Shown piece after piece: positions 1 to 6,977 of a DNA stretch of 13,369 bases. The position numbers and the translations under genes are program-made. How positions within the stretch are numbered: the stretch's first letter is position 1; each line of letters opens with the position of its first letter. This DNA comes from Bacillota bacterium (lineage in GTDB: Bacteria; Bacillota; Bacilli; Paenibacillales; NBRC-103111): the NCBI GenBank assembly GCA_023391955.1, contig JAEWAA010000603.1, positions 1-13,369 on the forward strand. The letters are read 5' to 3'. A model generated the notes under the pieces. It ran no database searches. It saw nothing but the letters and a program-made list of their open reading frames with translations, and had not been told where the DNA came from.

Positions 1-3000
1 GCATGAGGCCAGGCCTGAACAGCTACACCCGGCGACTCATTGCCGGAGCCGTCTATATTGACCACCCGAAGGTTTACCGGCAAGCCGTTGGTCAACCCTT
101 CAACCCGGGCCTTTTGCACCCCGCGCTCCACCTCTGCAACAACCTCTGTCCCGTTATAAATCCGCACTTTCACAATATCGGTATCCGCAGCATCCTTCCA
201 GGTAATCAGCGCTTCGCCGTCTCCGTTGGATACCGCGGTCTCCGTCACATCCCCGGGGGCAACCGAATCCGGCGGCAGGGCAATGGGCTCACCGGAATAG
301 AATACGGTGATTTTGGGCCGCAGCGTTACGCTGGAATATTGGGAGGAGGCGAAGGTTCGGGTACCGTTGGAGGTGGAGGGCACATCCTCCAGCAGCACAA
401 CGCCGAAATTTTGCTCCGGATAGGCAATCCAATCCCGGGCCGCCTCCGTCACGTCAAAATGATACCACCGTCCCGGCACATAGGAGGTGACCACATGGTC
501 CAAGGCCGTCTCCGGGCCGGTCTCCCAGCTGGGTTTCGTATTCAGGCTCACCCCTGTGATCAGCTCACCGTCCACCGTCGTGCCCACGGGATTTCCGTCA
601 ATGTTGGTGCCGCCTCCGTAACCATTCCCCTCCTCCCAAGGGCTGGTGACCCGGTGCACATCAACCGTTTTGAAGTTCTCCGACGGAGCCCGTGTCTGCG
701 TGTGGTACAGCTCAAGAAACGCGCCTGTTATGGTCCGGACTCCCGGAATCTGCGTCAGGTCGAAACGAACCAGAGCGTACTTATCATCCGTACCCGTCCC
801 GTTATATCGGGCCATCTCAAACTCCGGGTAGGCTCCGTTATTGTTGCCGACACCCTGCCAATGGGACATCAGACTGACATCCGCCGCCCCGTCATAGCCG
901 TTCATCCCTTCCTGAAGCACCAGCTTGTTCCCCGGCAGGTTAGGCATGGGGCCGTCCCCGGGAATTTCCGGCGGCGCAGGCGGCGTAGGCTGCTGGACCG
1001 GCAGGCGGATTCCATTTTCGATAAACACCGTATCCGTCCCAAAATCATAATACCGCTGCTCAGGCGTACTTCCGGGCACCTGGTTCTCCCGGACAATCGT
1101 ATGCGCCGCCACAGGACTGTCCAGCTTCACCTGCGTCTGCACCGTATTATGCTCCAAAACGTTATACCGGATATTCGCCTTAGGCGCCGGGAAGAAATTA
1201 TATCCTCCCGATTCTATATAGAGAGACCGGACCGTATTGTCCGCAATCACATTGCCCAACGCCGCCACGGACCGGGGCGAATCAATGCGCAGCCCGCCGC
1301 CGAAGGCGATGTACGCCCGGGAGCCCGCGGAGTGTTTGATCACATTGTAATAGGACGGGTGGAAGGTGGTCAGATTCCGGTCGAAGCTGTTAATCACCGT
1401 TCCCCCGTTGCCCGCTGTAGGCGAACCTCCGGTACCCAGCTCAGAGCGGTTGTTGTCAAAAATATTGCCCAGCGCCTGCCCGTACATCCGCATATCATTG
1501 CCCTTGTTATTGGAGGCGGTGTTGTTTGTCACAATATTCTTGTAGAAGAACCGGCTGATGGCCACACGGGAGGTGGCATCCGGCACAATGGTCCAGCCCC
1601 GGTCCACGGTTACCGTATCTGCCGTGTTTCCGATGATACGGCGGTATTGGCCCAGCCCCTTGCCCTCCACAACCAGCACATACTCGTCCTTCAGCACATT
1701 GGCATCCCACTTCATACCCTTCACACTGGCAGAGGAAGCATCTGCGGCATACACATTGCCGTAGTGAAGAATTTTATTGCCGTCCCCCGTAAAATCCGTG
1801 TCCACATCCACCAGCGCGTCAAACAAGAGAATTTCCCCGTCATTGGTGGGTGTGGTTTCGTTGCCGATGTATTGGGTGTCATTGCGGGCGATATAGTTCA
1901 TCGCCGTGGGTTTGAAGCTGCCCCAGCGGGGATGCAGGGTAAAGTTAAAGCCCCTGGCGCCGCCGCGTTTGCCGTTGTCATCCCGCCCGTCGATGCGGTT
2001 ATCCGTAAACAGGTTTTGGTACGAATTGGCGAAGTTGGCCGGTGTCCAGGCTTTGCCCAGGAAGGTGTTGCCGGAAATCCGGCTGTTGGACATCTTGTTT
2101 AGGGTAATGGCCCCCCCGGATTCAATGATGCTGTCCAGGATCGCGATCCGGCTGAAGCCGGCGTTTCCGCCGTCTCCCCAGATGCCGCCGAACATGGATT
2201 TTTTGGCCAGACCGGGATACCAGGTCCGCAGCTCAATGTTGCGGATGGTTACATCCTGGAGGCTATCCTTCAGCACGATCCCTCTGTCCACACTGGCACT
2301 GCCTTCAATCCGCATATCCTCTATGCCAGAGCCGGAGCCTGCTATGCTGATCATCTCCGGGCCTTCTCCGTTGTCCTTGCCCCCGATGGGACCGGTGTCC
2401 AGATACTTCAGAATGGTGGCTTCCGGCCCTTCCCCCTTCAGGGTTACACCCGCCTTCAGCGTCAGCTTTTGCAGCCCCGTTTCAGGCTTAGCGCCCACAA
2501 CCAAAGAACCGGAGGCTGTTCCGGTGAAAAATTCCAAATCGGCAATGTAGCCTTTTTTGCCCTCGGCCGGAACGTAGCGCAGATAGCGGTAAACACCGGG
2601 ATGATTCACCGCCACCACATTCCCGTTAAAAGAAGGTTTAGCCGGGATCGTGTACAGGTCCGTATACGTTGTGCCGTCCATGGAGCCCTGGAACCGGCCC
2701 CCGATCATATCCGCATCAATCGTGGCATTGGTGGAAGGCCGCGGGAAATACCGGATGGCTGTTACCTGCCGGGCATTGCCCTCTCCCAGGTCGATGCCCA
2801 CATGGCCCGAGCCTGTGCCGTTATAATCATAGAAGGTGGTGCTGTTGGAATCGAAGGCGCGGAAATATTCCCGGTCCGTCCCATAGGAGGGGGTGCCTCC
2901 GAAGAGGTCTGCCGGGATCAGCTTCACCAGTCCCGCCGCCGGGGGCATCTGCTCCTTATCCAGATGGAACAACCCTGCCGGCAGATGCACCGTCCCTCCT

Positions 3001-3833
3001 CCGGCAGCCGCCGCCGCATCAATGGCCGATTGGATGGCCTGTGTGTCATCCAACCCGTCATTGGCCACAGCCCCGTAAGCTGTCACCTCAAAAACACCGG
3101 CAGGCCCTGGTGTGTTCACCAAACGAATGTTTGTTTTGCTCCAGCCGTATTCGCCGCCGTGCCCGTTATGCACCCACACCTCGTCATATTCTCCGGCGGC
3201 CGCCGCTTCCGGCACATGGAAGACCACCTCATAGGGAGAGGCGGAATCAACCGTTACCTCCGTCAGCTCTGCGGTAGCCTTGTTGCGCAGCCAAACCCGG
3301 CCGTCTCCGGGAAGATTGCCGTTATTCCGGGTCAGGTTGGTGCCGATGACCGTCACCTCACGGGACTTCGCCAGATTCAGCACATTGGGATACACATAGA
3401 GCACATCCGTTTTGTTGACGAATACCGGCGCGCTGACCGCACCTGCCTGACTCTGCGCATACAACGCATATTGTCCGTAGGGAACCCCTGCCGGAATAAC
3501 AGCGGATGCCGCTGCTGCATCGGTAAATAAAGGCTGAATCAGCAGCCCTGTCCCGCCGGGCACATCCTGCTCTGTCTTGGGTGAAACAAGCTGGGCGGCC
3601 GTATTGATACCCGGATCCCCGTCCTCCAGGAGCCGAAGACCGACAACCGCCCCCTCCAGACCCTCGCCAATCAGCTGCACCGTACTGTTGGGCATCACAT
3701 TCTCCGGTGACGCCTGGACAAGCACCGGAGCTGGCGCCGAAGCGGCTGCCTGCAAAACAGGATAATTGTAAGCGCTTGCCAAAATCACCAAGCTAAGTGC
3801 CGCCGCCAACCCTGTGCGAAACCATCTTCCCAT
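1..3833 (-). CDS. Secreted multidomain beta-helix (pectate-lyase-fold) protein with discoidin-like, DNRLRE and Fn3-like domains; 3' end beyond window
   Basis: The minus-strand frame is open from ATG 3833 to the window edge (about 1277 residues seen). An in-frame TGA lies just upstream and GGGAGG sits 10 nt before the ATG, so the start is firm. Order of parts: signal peptide (MGRWFRTGLAAALSLVILAS, cleavage near residue 30); two Ig/TIG-like stretches (about 35-240); the start of a pectate-lyase-3 type beta-helix (248-288, with YGAVANDGLDDTQAIQSAID and GGGTVHLPAG); an inserted F5/8 type C (discoidin/CBM-like) module (about 295-440); return to the helix with LTLKAGVTLKGEGPEATIL (about 452); N/G-rich helical coils to about 900; a Pro-rich linker (about 945-965); a DNRLRE-type beta domain (about 968-1178: YALVRFDLTQIPG, WYHFDVTEAARDWI); and an Fn3-like domain to the edge. 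It probably binds or cleaves polysaccharide outside the cell. The substrate cannot be read from sequence, and any wall anchor would lie past position 1. Confidence 0.9.
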   Translation of the reverse strand, partial: MGRWFRTGLAAALSLVILASAYNYPVLQAAASAPAPVLVQASPENVMPNSTVQLIGEGLEGAVVGLRLLEDGDPGINTAAQLVSPKTEQDVPGGTGLLIQPLFTDAAAASAVIPAGVPYGQYALYAQSQAGAVSAPVFVNKTDVLYVYPNVLNLAKSREVTVIGTNLTRNNGNLPGDGRVWLRNKATAELTEVTVDSASPYEVVFHVPEAAAAGEYDEVWVHNGHGGEYGWSKTNIRLVNTPGPAGVFEVTAYGAVANDGLDDTQAIQSAIDAAAAAGGGTVHLPAGLFHLDKEQMPPAAGLVKLIPADLFGGTPSYGTDREYFRAFDSNSTTFYDYNGTGSGHVGIDLGEGNARQVTAIRYFPRPSTNATIDADMIGGRFQGSMDGTTYTDLYTIPAKPSFNGNVVAVNHPGVYRYLRYVPAEGKKGYIADLEFFTGTASGSLVVGAKPETGLQKLTLKAGVTLKGEGPEATILKYLDTGPIGGKDNGEGPEMISIAGSGSGIEDMRIEGSASVDRGIVLKDSLQDVTIRNIELRTWYPGLAKKSMFGGIWGDGGNAGFSRIAILDSIIESGGAITLNKMSNSRISGNTFLGKAWTPANFANSYQNLFTDNRIDGRDDNGKRGGARGFNFTLHPRWGSFKPTAMNYIARNDTQYIGNETTPTNDGEILLFDALVDVDTDFTGDGNKILHYGNVYAADASSASVKGMKWDANVLKDEYVLVVEGKGLGQYRRIIGNTADTVTVDRGWTIVPDATSRVAISRFFYKNIVTNNTASNNKGNDMRMYGQALGNIFDNNRSELGTGGSPTAGNGGTVINSFDRNLTTFHPSYYNVIKHSAGSRAYIAFGGGLRIDSPRSVAALGNVIADNTVRSLYIESGGYNFFPAPKANIRYNVLEHNTVQTQVKLDSPVAAHTIVRENQVPGSTPEQRYYDFGTDTVFIENGIRLPVQQPTPPAPPEIPGDGPMPNLPGNKLVLQEGMNGYDGAADVSLMSHWQGVGNNNGAYPEFEMARYNGTGTDDKYALVRFDLTQIPGVRTITGAFLELYHTQTRAPSENFKTVDVHRVTSPWEEGNGYGGGTNIDGNPVGTTVDGELITGVSLNTKPSWETGPETALDHVVTSYVPGRWYHFDVTEAARDWIAYPEQNFGVVLLEDVPSTSNGTRTFASSQYSSVTLRPKITVFYSGEPIALPPDSVAPGDVTETAVSNGDGEALITWKDAADTDIVKVRIYNGTEVVAEVERGVQKARVEGLTNGLPVNLRVVNIDGSGNESPGVAVQAWPH

Positions 3834-4045
3834 TAACCATCAACCTCCCTTTTGTCATGGCTTACCGTAGTCCAGTCAAACAGTGAATTCCCCCTAACGA
3901 ATATCGGATCCTGGCCAGCCTCCAACGTGCCTGCCGCATCCTCCCCTCCATTTTGTCCGAAAAGCTGGCGTCAGCGCCAGTTTGCTTCCCGCAGATTTGT
4001 CCGCATCGGCTGTATGATTTTTCCGAAAACGTCCCACATGGGCCC
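3834..4045 (-). promoter_or_regulatory. 5' leader/upstream region of the beta-helix protein gene
   Basis: About 210 bp between the orphan terminator and the beta-helix gene start. It contains the GGGAGG ribosome binding site (about 3844-3849 on the plus strand as cctccc) and a perfect 6-bp hairpin with tetraloop (CTGGCG-TCAG-CGCCAG, 3965-3980). No convincing sigma-A promoter is visible. TCCGATAT, near 3900-3907 in minus-strand sense, resembles a sigma-D -10 box but has no matching TAAA box. No known riboswitch core was recognised. The promoter must lie here or upstream of the terminator, but it cannot be placed. Confidence 0.35.
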
Positions 4046-4082
4046 ATAAAAAAAGAATGGCCTCTAAAAGCGCCATTCCGGA
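4046..4082 (-). terminator. Intrinsic terminator without an intact gene in front of it
   Basis: Read on the minus strand, a perfect 7-bp stem GAATGGC/GCCATTC encloses a 10-nt loop and is followed at once by seven T. It is not needed by the stalk-protein gene, which has its own terminator at 4331-4371. Its natural partner is the short open frame ending at 4064, inside the stem, described as a possible gene remnant. Confidence 0.8.
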
Positions 4083-4141
4083 TCTTCTTCAGTATAATGC
4101 TCCAGCGGCATTCTCCATCCCTGCCAATTCCGCTCTGTCAG
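4064..4141 (-). pseudogene. Possible 3' remnant of a lost gene
   Basis: On the minus strand, directly after the boundary of repeat copy A (4142), a frame reads LTERNWQGWRMPLEHYTEE and then DPEWRF before a TAG stop at 4064-4066. The stop lies within the stem of a strong intrinsic terminator. The tryptophan-rich, acidic composition looks like a genuine protein C-terminus, and a stop-in-terminator arrangement is typical of real gene ends. No start codon or ribosome binding site exists: the frame runs back into the repeat and soon meets a stop. I do not recognise the family. With about 25 residues this could be chance, so it is offered as a hypothesis. Confidence 0.3.
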
Positions 4142-4170
4142 CGCTAACGGAACTATACGACGCTTAGAAG
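4142..4170 (+). repeat. 29-bp intergenic repeat, copy A
   Basis: Sequence starts CGCTAACGGAAC and ends CGCTTAGAAG. It is one of five copies with consensus CGCTAACGGAAC + CTAGAGACGCTTAGCAG. The core has short terminal inverted repeats GCTAA...TTAGC. Direct orientation; 21 bp of AT-rich spacer separates it from copy B. Confidence 0.85.
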
Positions 4171-4191
4171 TCTATATAAGCATATTGATTC

Positions 4192-4220
4192 CGCTAACGG
4201 AACCTAGAGACCCTTAGCAG
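4192..4220 (+). repeat. 29-bp intergenic repeat, copy B
   Basis: Sequence starts CGCTAACGGAAC and continues CTAGAGACCCTTAGCAG, one base from the consensus. It has the same orientation as copy A, with starts exactly 50 bp apart. It is followed by GGAAAAAGGG, a tail partly shared with copy E (GCTGAAAAAGG). Confidence 0.88.
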
Positions 4221-4250
4221 GGAAAAAGGGAGGGTTATCCCCGTTTCTAA

Positions 4251-4280
4251 CGCTCTAAGCGTCTCTCAGTTCCGTTAGCA
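4251..4280 (-). repeat. 29-bp intergenic repeat, copy C (inverted)
   Basis: The reverse complement reads TGCTAACGGAAC then TGAGAGACGCTTAGAGCG. It is inverted relative to copies A and B, and can pair with copy B across a 30-bp centre (4221-4250) that itself holds a small GGG-TTAT-CCC hairpin. Confidence 0.85.
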
Positions 4281-4300
4281 CCGATTTATTCTCATTTTTG

Positions 4301-4330
4301 CCTGCTAAGAGTCGCAGAGTTCCGTTACAG
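4301..4330 (-). repeat. 29-bp intergenic repeat, copy D (inverted)
   Basis: The reverse complement reads CTGTAACGGAAC then TCTGCGACTCTTAGCAGG. Its offset from copy C is exactly 50 bp, mirroring the A-B spacing. It abuts the terminator of the stalk-protein gene. It is the most diverged copy in the middle of the unit but keeps TAACGGAAC and CTTAGCAG. Confidence 0.82.
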
Positions 4331-4371
4331 AAAAAAGGAAGGAGCCCCACAAAATCGGGCCCCCTCCTTAC
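4331..4371 (-). terminator. Intrinsic terminator of the stalk-domain protein gene
   Basis: Seventeen bases after the stop codon on the minus strand, an AAGGAG/CTCCTT outer stem and a GCCC/GGGC inner stem (with a GGG bulge) are followed by CCTTTTTT. The plus strand has no T-run, so it acts only in the minus direction. Confidence 0.75.
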
Positions 4372-4387
4372 TGCAGTACAGTATCAA

Positions 4388-5407
4388 TTACTCCGCAACA
4401 TAATCAATTGCCGTATCAATGCCCACTGTGTTCAGCTTACCGTCCCAAGTGACGCCGATATTAAAGGCCTTGGCAATATCCCGGAGTTTGAAGTAGTTGT
4501 TGCCGTTGATATTGTAGGCGCCAAGCTCCAGCTTTTCACCATTCAGCAGAAGGGCGGAGCTGCTGGGTTCAGCCTGTTGGTCCCCCTTAACGCCGGAGGC
4601 TTCCAGTTCGCCGCCGACAGCGGTATACGCGGCATCGGCTTTCAGGCTGATGGCATTGCTGGCCGCATCAAAGCCTACCTCGAACTGCTTTTTGGTGCCG
4701 TTGACAGCCTTGGCCAAGTCACGGAGCTTAAAGTAGTTGTTGCCTTCGATGTTGTATGCCTCAAAAGCAACCTCCTTGCCGTTGACTACAACCTTGGAGG
4801 CAGTGGGAACCGCGGCGGCCGGCTTCAGCTCCGGCTTTTTCGCAGGCTCTTGAGCTGGCTCCTTCACAGGCTCCTTCACCGGTTGTTCACTTGTTTCATC
4901 TGCCCAGGTGAGCTGTACAAAAAAGCTCTTTTTGTCGGCTCCCGGTTTGGCGGCATACGCGATTTCATAAACGCCGTTCTGCTCCAGAACGGCAAAGTTG
5001 CCGGCGGACATAAAGTATTCACCGGATTCCGGAAGCTTAGTCGTATATTTCGGGAAATCATCGCCTGTTTTGACGACATAATACTTCTCCATGAATTCCA
5101 GCTCTTGGCCTTTGCCCAATTCAAGCTTCCCGTCCTTCAGCACAGCCTCCGGATAATAGGTGATGCCCTGGTAACCATAATCGTCGTATCCGTCGAAGAA
5201 AATGGAGGTAGACGAGTTTATGTGAATAAGATCCGCAGTTCCATTGACCTTTTCCTTGCCGACCACATGGTGAACATTAATCTCCTGATTATCGGAAACG
5301 CTTACAACAGTGCTCTCATCCTCTGCAAATGCAGGCACTACAGCAAATACTGACATCACTACCGCTACCAACAGGGACAACGACATTCGTTTCAGGCTAA
5401 ATCTCAT
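4388..5407 (-). CDS. Secreted protein with two copper-amine-oxidase-N-type stalk repeats
   Basis: 339 residues. ATG 5407 has GGAGG 7 nt upstream. A clear signal peptide (Lys/Arg n-region, long hydrophobic core, PAFA-EDE cleavage near residue 28) predicts export. Residues 29-173 form a beta-rich domain I do not recognise. A charged Pro-rich linker follows (174-196, repeated EPVKEP/EPAQEP/KKPE units). Then come two related modules of the copper amine oxidase N-terminal/stalk type: VVVNGKEVAFEAYNIEGNNY-FKLRDLAKA (about 204-270) and LLLNGEKLELGAYNINGNNY-FKLRDIAKA (about 284-338). In this family such modules mediate wall or protein interactions and are not oxidases; no catalytic oxidase domain is present. 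It is monocistronic, with its own promoter and terminator. The role is inferred as cell-surface; the ligand is unknown. Confidence 0.9.
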   Translation of the reverse strand: MRFSLKRMSLSLLVAVVMSVFAVVPAFAEDESTVVSVSDNQEINVHHVVGKEKVNGTADLIHINSSTSIFFDGYDDYGYQGITYYPEAVLKDGKLELGKGQELEFMEKYYVVKTGDDFPKYTTKLPESGEYFMSAGNFAVLEQNGVYEIAYAAKPGADKKSFFVQLTWADETSEQPVKEPVKEPAQEPAKKPELKPAAAVPTASKVVVNGKEVAFEAYNIEGNNYFKLRDLAKAVNGTKKQFEVGFDAASNAISLKADAAYTAVGGELEASGVKGDQQAEPSSSALLLNGEKLELGAYNINGNNYFKLRDIAKAFNIGVTWDGKLNTVGIDTAIDYVAE

Positions 5408-5412
5408 TTCTC

Positions 5413-5460
5413 ATCCTCCATACGGTTAAATTTTCCAACTCTTCAGACTCTTTTATTATA
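5413..5460 (-). promoter_or_regulatory. Promoter -10 and RBS of the stalk-domain protein gene
   Basis: On the minus strand a perfect TATAAT box (5455-5460) lies about 48 nt before the start codon, inside an AT-rich tract. GGAGG is at 5415-5419. No good -35 is found at 16-18 bp spacing, so activity may depend on the AT-rich upstream sequence or another factor. Confidence 0.6.
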
Positions 5461-5555
5461 TAAGAAAAATGTTAACTAATCTATCTACAATCTTCCATTT
5501 TGTCTAATCTTCCAACATATTTCTACATTTCAGCCAACGGGATTCGCCATCTGCA

Positions 5556-5589
5556 GAAAAAGCAAAAGAGGCGCCCCGATAGGCGCCCC
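5556..5589 (-). terminator. Intrinsic terminator of the MFS transporter gene
   Basis: In minus-strand sense GGGGCGCC and GGCGCCTC form an 8-bp stem (one G-U pair) with a 6-nt loop, followed by TTTTGCTTTTT. It starts 20 bp after the transporter stop codon. Confidence 0.85.
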
Positions 5590-5609
5590 AAGTATGCATA
5601 ATGATCAGA

Positions 5610-6872
5610 TCAAGCTTTCGGCTTTGGCCAGAAGAACCCCCGGAACAGCACACCCGCCACACCAATGGCGGCAATCACCAGCCCCAGGATGAAGAAGATA
5701 CGTGCCGGTCCTGCCATCTGTACCATCCCTCCGCCAAGCAGAGGAGCTGCAATCATGACGAACCCCAAAACGGTGCTTTGGATGCCGAATACCCGTCCGG
5801 TCATATGCGGCGGCGTTTCCTTCTGCAGGCAATAATGGAAGGTGACCATAAACATGCCGTTCCCAAGTCCCAATACAAACCCCAATGCTAGTACAGGCAG
5901 GATAGAGCTGCCCACCGGAAGCAAACCCAGTCCTCCGATTGACGATCCGATGAGCATATATCCCCCGCCCAGCTTCCAGCCATAACCGCCCGGACTATTC
6001 CGCTTGCTCAGAATGGTAATGATCAGAACAGCGCCTGCACCCGCAGCTGCCACCATCCAGCCCAGCATAGCCTCCTGGTTCGGGGCGATCATCCGGAATA
6101 GGCTGGTAAACTGAAAATCCACTAATTGAATGGCCATAGATCCTGCCAAGCCGAACAGCATCGTAAACAACAGCAGCCTGCTGCGGAAAATATAGCTCCA
6201 CCCTTCCTTCCACATGGCTTTCAGGGTTTGTTTTTCCGAAGTTGAGTCATCTTCCTTCTCCCCAGTGTGGGCCTGTGCCGCCTCCGCATCTCGAACGGTG
6301 AACAAAAGACCGTAGGAGCCGATCCGGAAGAAAGCACAGAGCAGAATACACCATTGAGGGGACAAAAAGGACAACGCAAGTCCGCCAAGCAGCGGGCCGG
6401 CAAGCTTCGAGCCCTGGTTGACAATTCCATTCAGGGAGGTGGCCTGCAGCAGCTGGTCCTCCCTGACCAGACGGCGGGTGAGAGCCTGCTGAGCCGGCAC
6501 ATTCAAGGTAGAGACCGCTGCGCGAAGAGCAATTATCGGCAGCAGCCATGCCATATTCGGCGCAAGCAGCACAAGCAGAGTCAGCACGGCAGTGGTCAGG
6601 TCGCAGATCCGCATCAGCTTCAGCTTGTTCAATTTGTCTGCAGCCACACCGGCGGCAGAACCCAGCAGAATGCCGGGAAGGGCGGTAGCTACGGGAATCA
6701 GCGCCAGCATCAGCGGGCTTACCTGCCACCGGTAGCCCACCAGCACCTGGATGGCCAATACATCGAACCAATCGCCGAAGGCCGCCGCCGCGTAGGCGCT
6801 GTATACCCGGACATACACCTTGTTGCGCAGCAGGCTTGCGGCTGGTCTCTCTTGCTGTAGAACTAATGACAT
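5610..6872 (-). CDS. MFS-type efflux transporter (drug:H+ antiporter, DHA3/MFS_3-like)
   Basis: 420 residues, close to the usual MFS length. ATG 6872 has GGAGG 8 nt upstream. About twelve hydrophobic segments are visible, split by a charged cytoplasmic loop rich in Glu/Asp/Lys (about 198-225), as expected between the two six-helix halves. The loop after helix 2 (GSAAGVAADKLNKLK, about 71-85) is a degenerate MFS motif A, and GPLLGG (about 158) resembles the motif seen in macrolide-type exporters. It sits in the inner membrane and probably exports small toxic compounds by proton exchange; the substrate is unknown. It lies 105 bp downstream of a winged-helix regulator gene on the same strand with no terminator between them, so co-transcription is likely. 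Confidence 0.88.
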   Translation of the reverse strand: MSLVLQQERPAASLLRNKVYVRVYSAYAAAAFGDWFDVLAIQVLVGYRWQVSPLMLALIPVATALPGILLGSAAGVAADKLNKLKLMRICDLTTAVLTLLVLLAPNMAWLLPIIALRAAVSTLNVPAQQALTRRLVREDQLLQATSLNGIVNQGSKLAGPLLGGLALSFLSPQWCILLCAFFRIGSYGLLFTVRDAEAAQAHTGEKEDDSTSEKQTLKAMWKEGWSYIFRSRLLLFTMLFGLAGSMAIQLVDFQFTSLFRMIAPNQEAMLGWMVAAAGAGAVLIITILSKRNSPGGYGWKLGGGYMLIGSSIGGLGLLPVGSSILPVLALGFVLGLGNGMFMVTFHYCLQKETPPHMTGRVFGIQSTVLGFVMIAAPLLGGGMVQMAGPARIFFILGLVIAAIGVAGVLFRGFFWPKPKA

Positions 6873-6977
6873 CTCGTTTTCCTCCGCATCCCAATAAAAT
6901 CATGTTCCCCAATGAATGAGGCTATGATCTTATCCTAACGGTGAAATGTCAGAGGATTATCAGAGAAGCCGAGGCCA

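Noticed and set aside
3..2102. A 699-codon open frame on the plus strand.
   Set aside because: It lies antisense to the beta-helix protein. Its translation is low-complexity Arg/His/Gly-rich with no recognisable domain and no ribosome binding site, while the minus strand gives a signal peptide and clear domains.
2469..3530. Further long plus-strand frame, opposite the same gene.
   Set aside because: Same reasons: antisense to a well-supported gene, Arg/Pro/Cys-rich translation, no initiation signals.
3850..4045. c-di-GMP or other riboswitch before the beta-helix gene.
   Set aside because: Only one simple CTGGCG/CGCCAG hairpin is visible; the conserved core sequences are missing.
4142..4330. 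CRISPR array.
   Set aside because: Copies are imperfect, two are inverted, spacers are only 20-21 bp and AT-rich, and there are no cas genes.
4298..5353. 351-codon plus-strand frame.
   Set aside because: It is antisense to the stalk-domain gene, which has signal peptide, promoter, RBS and terminator; the frame begins inside repeat copy D.
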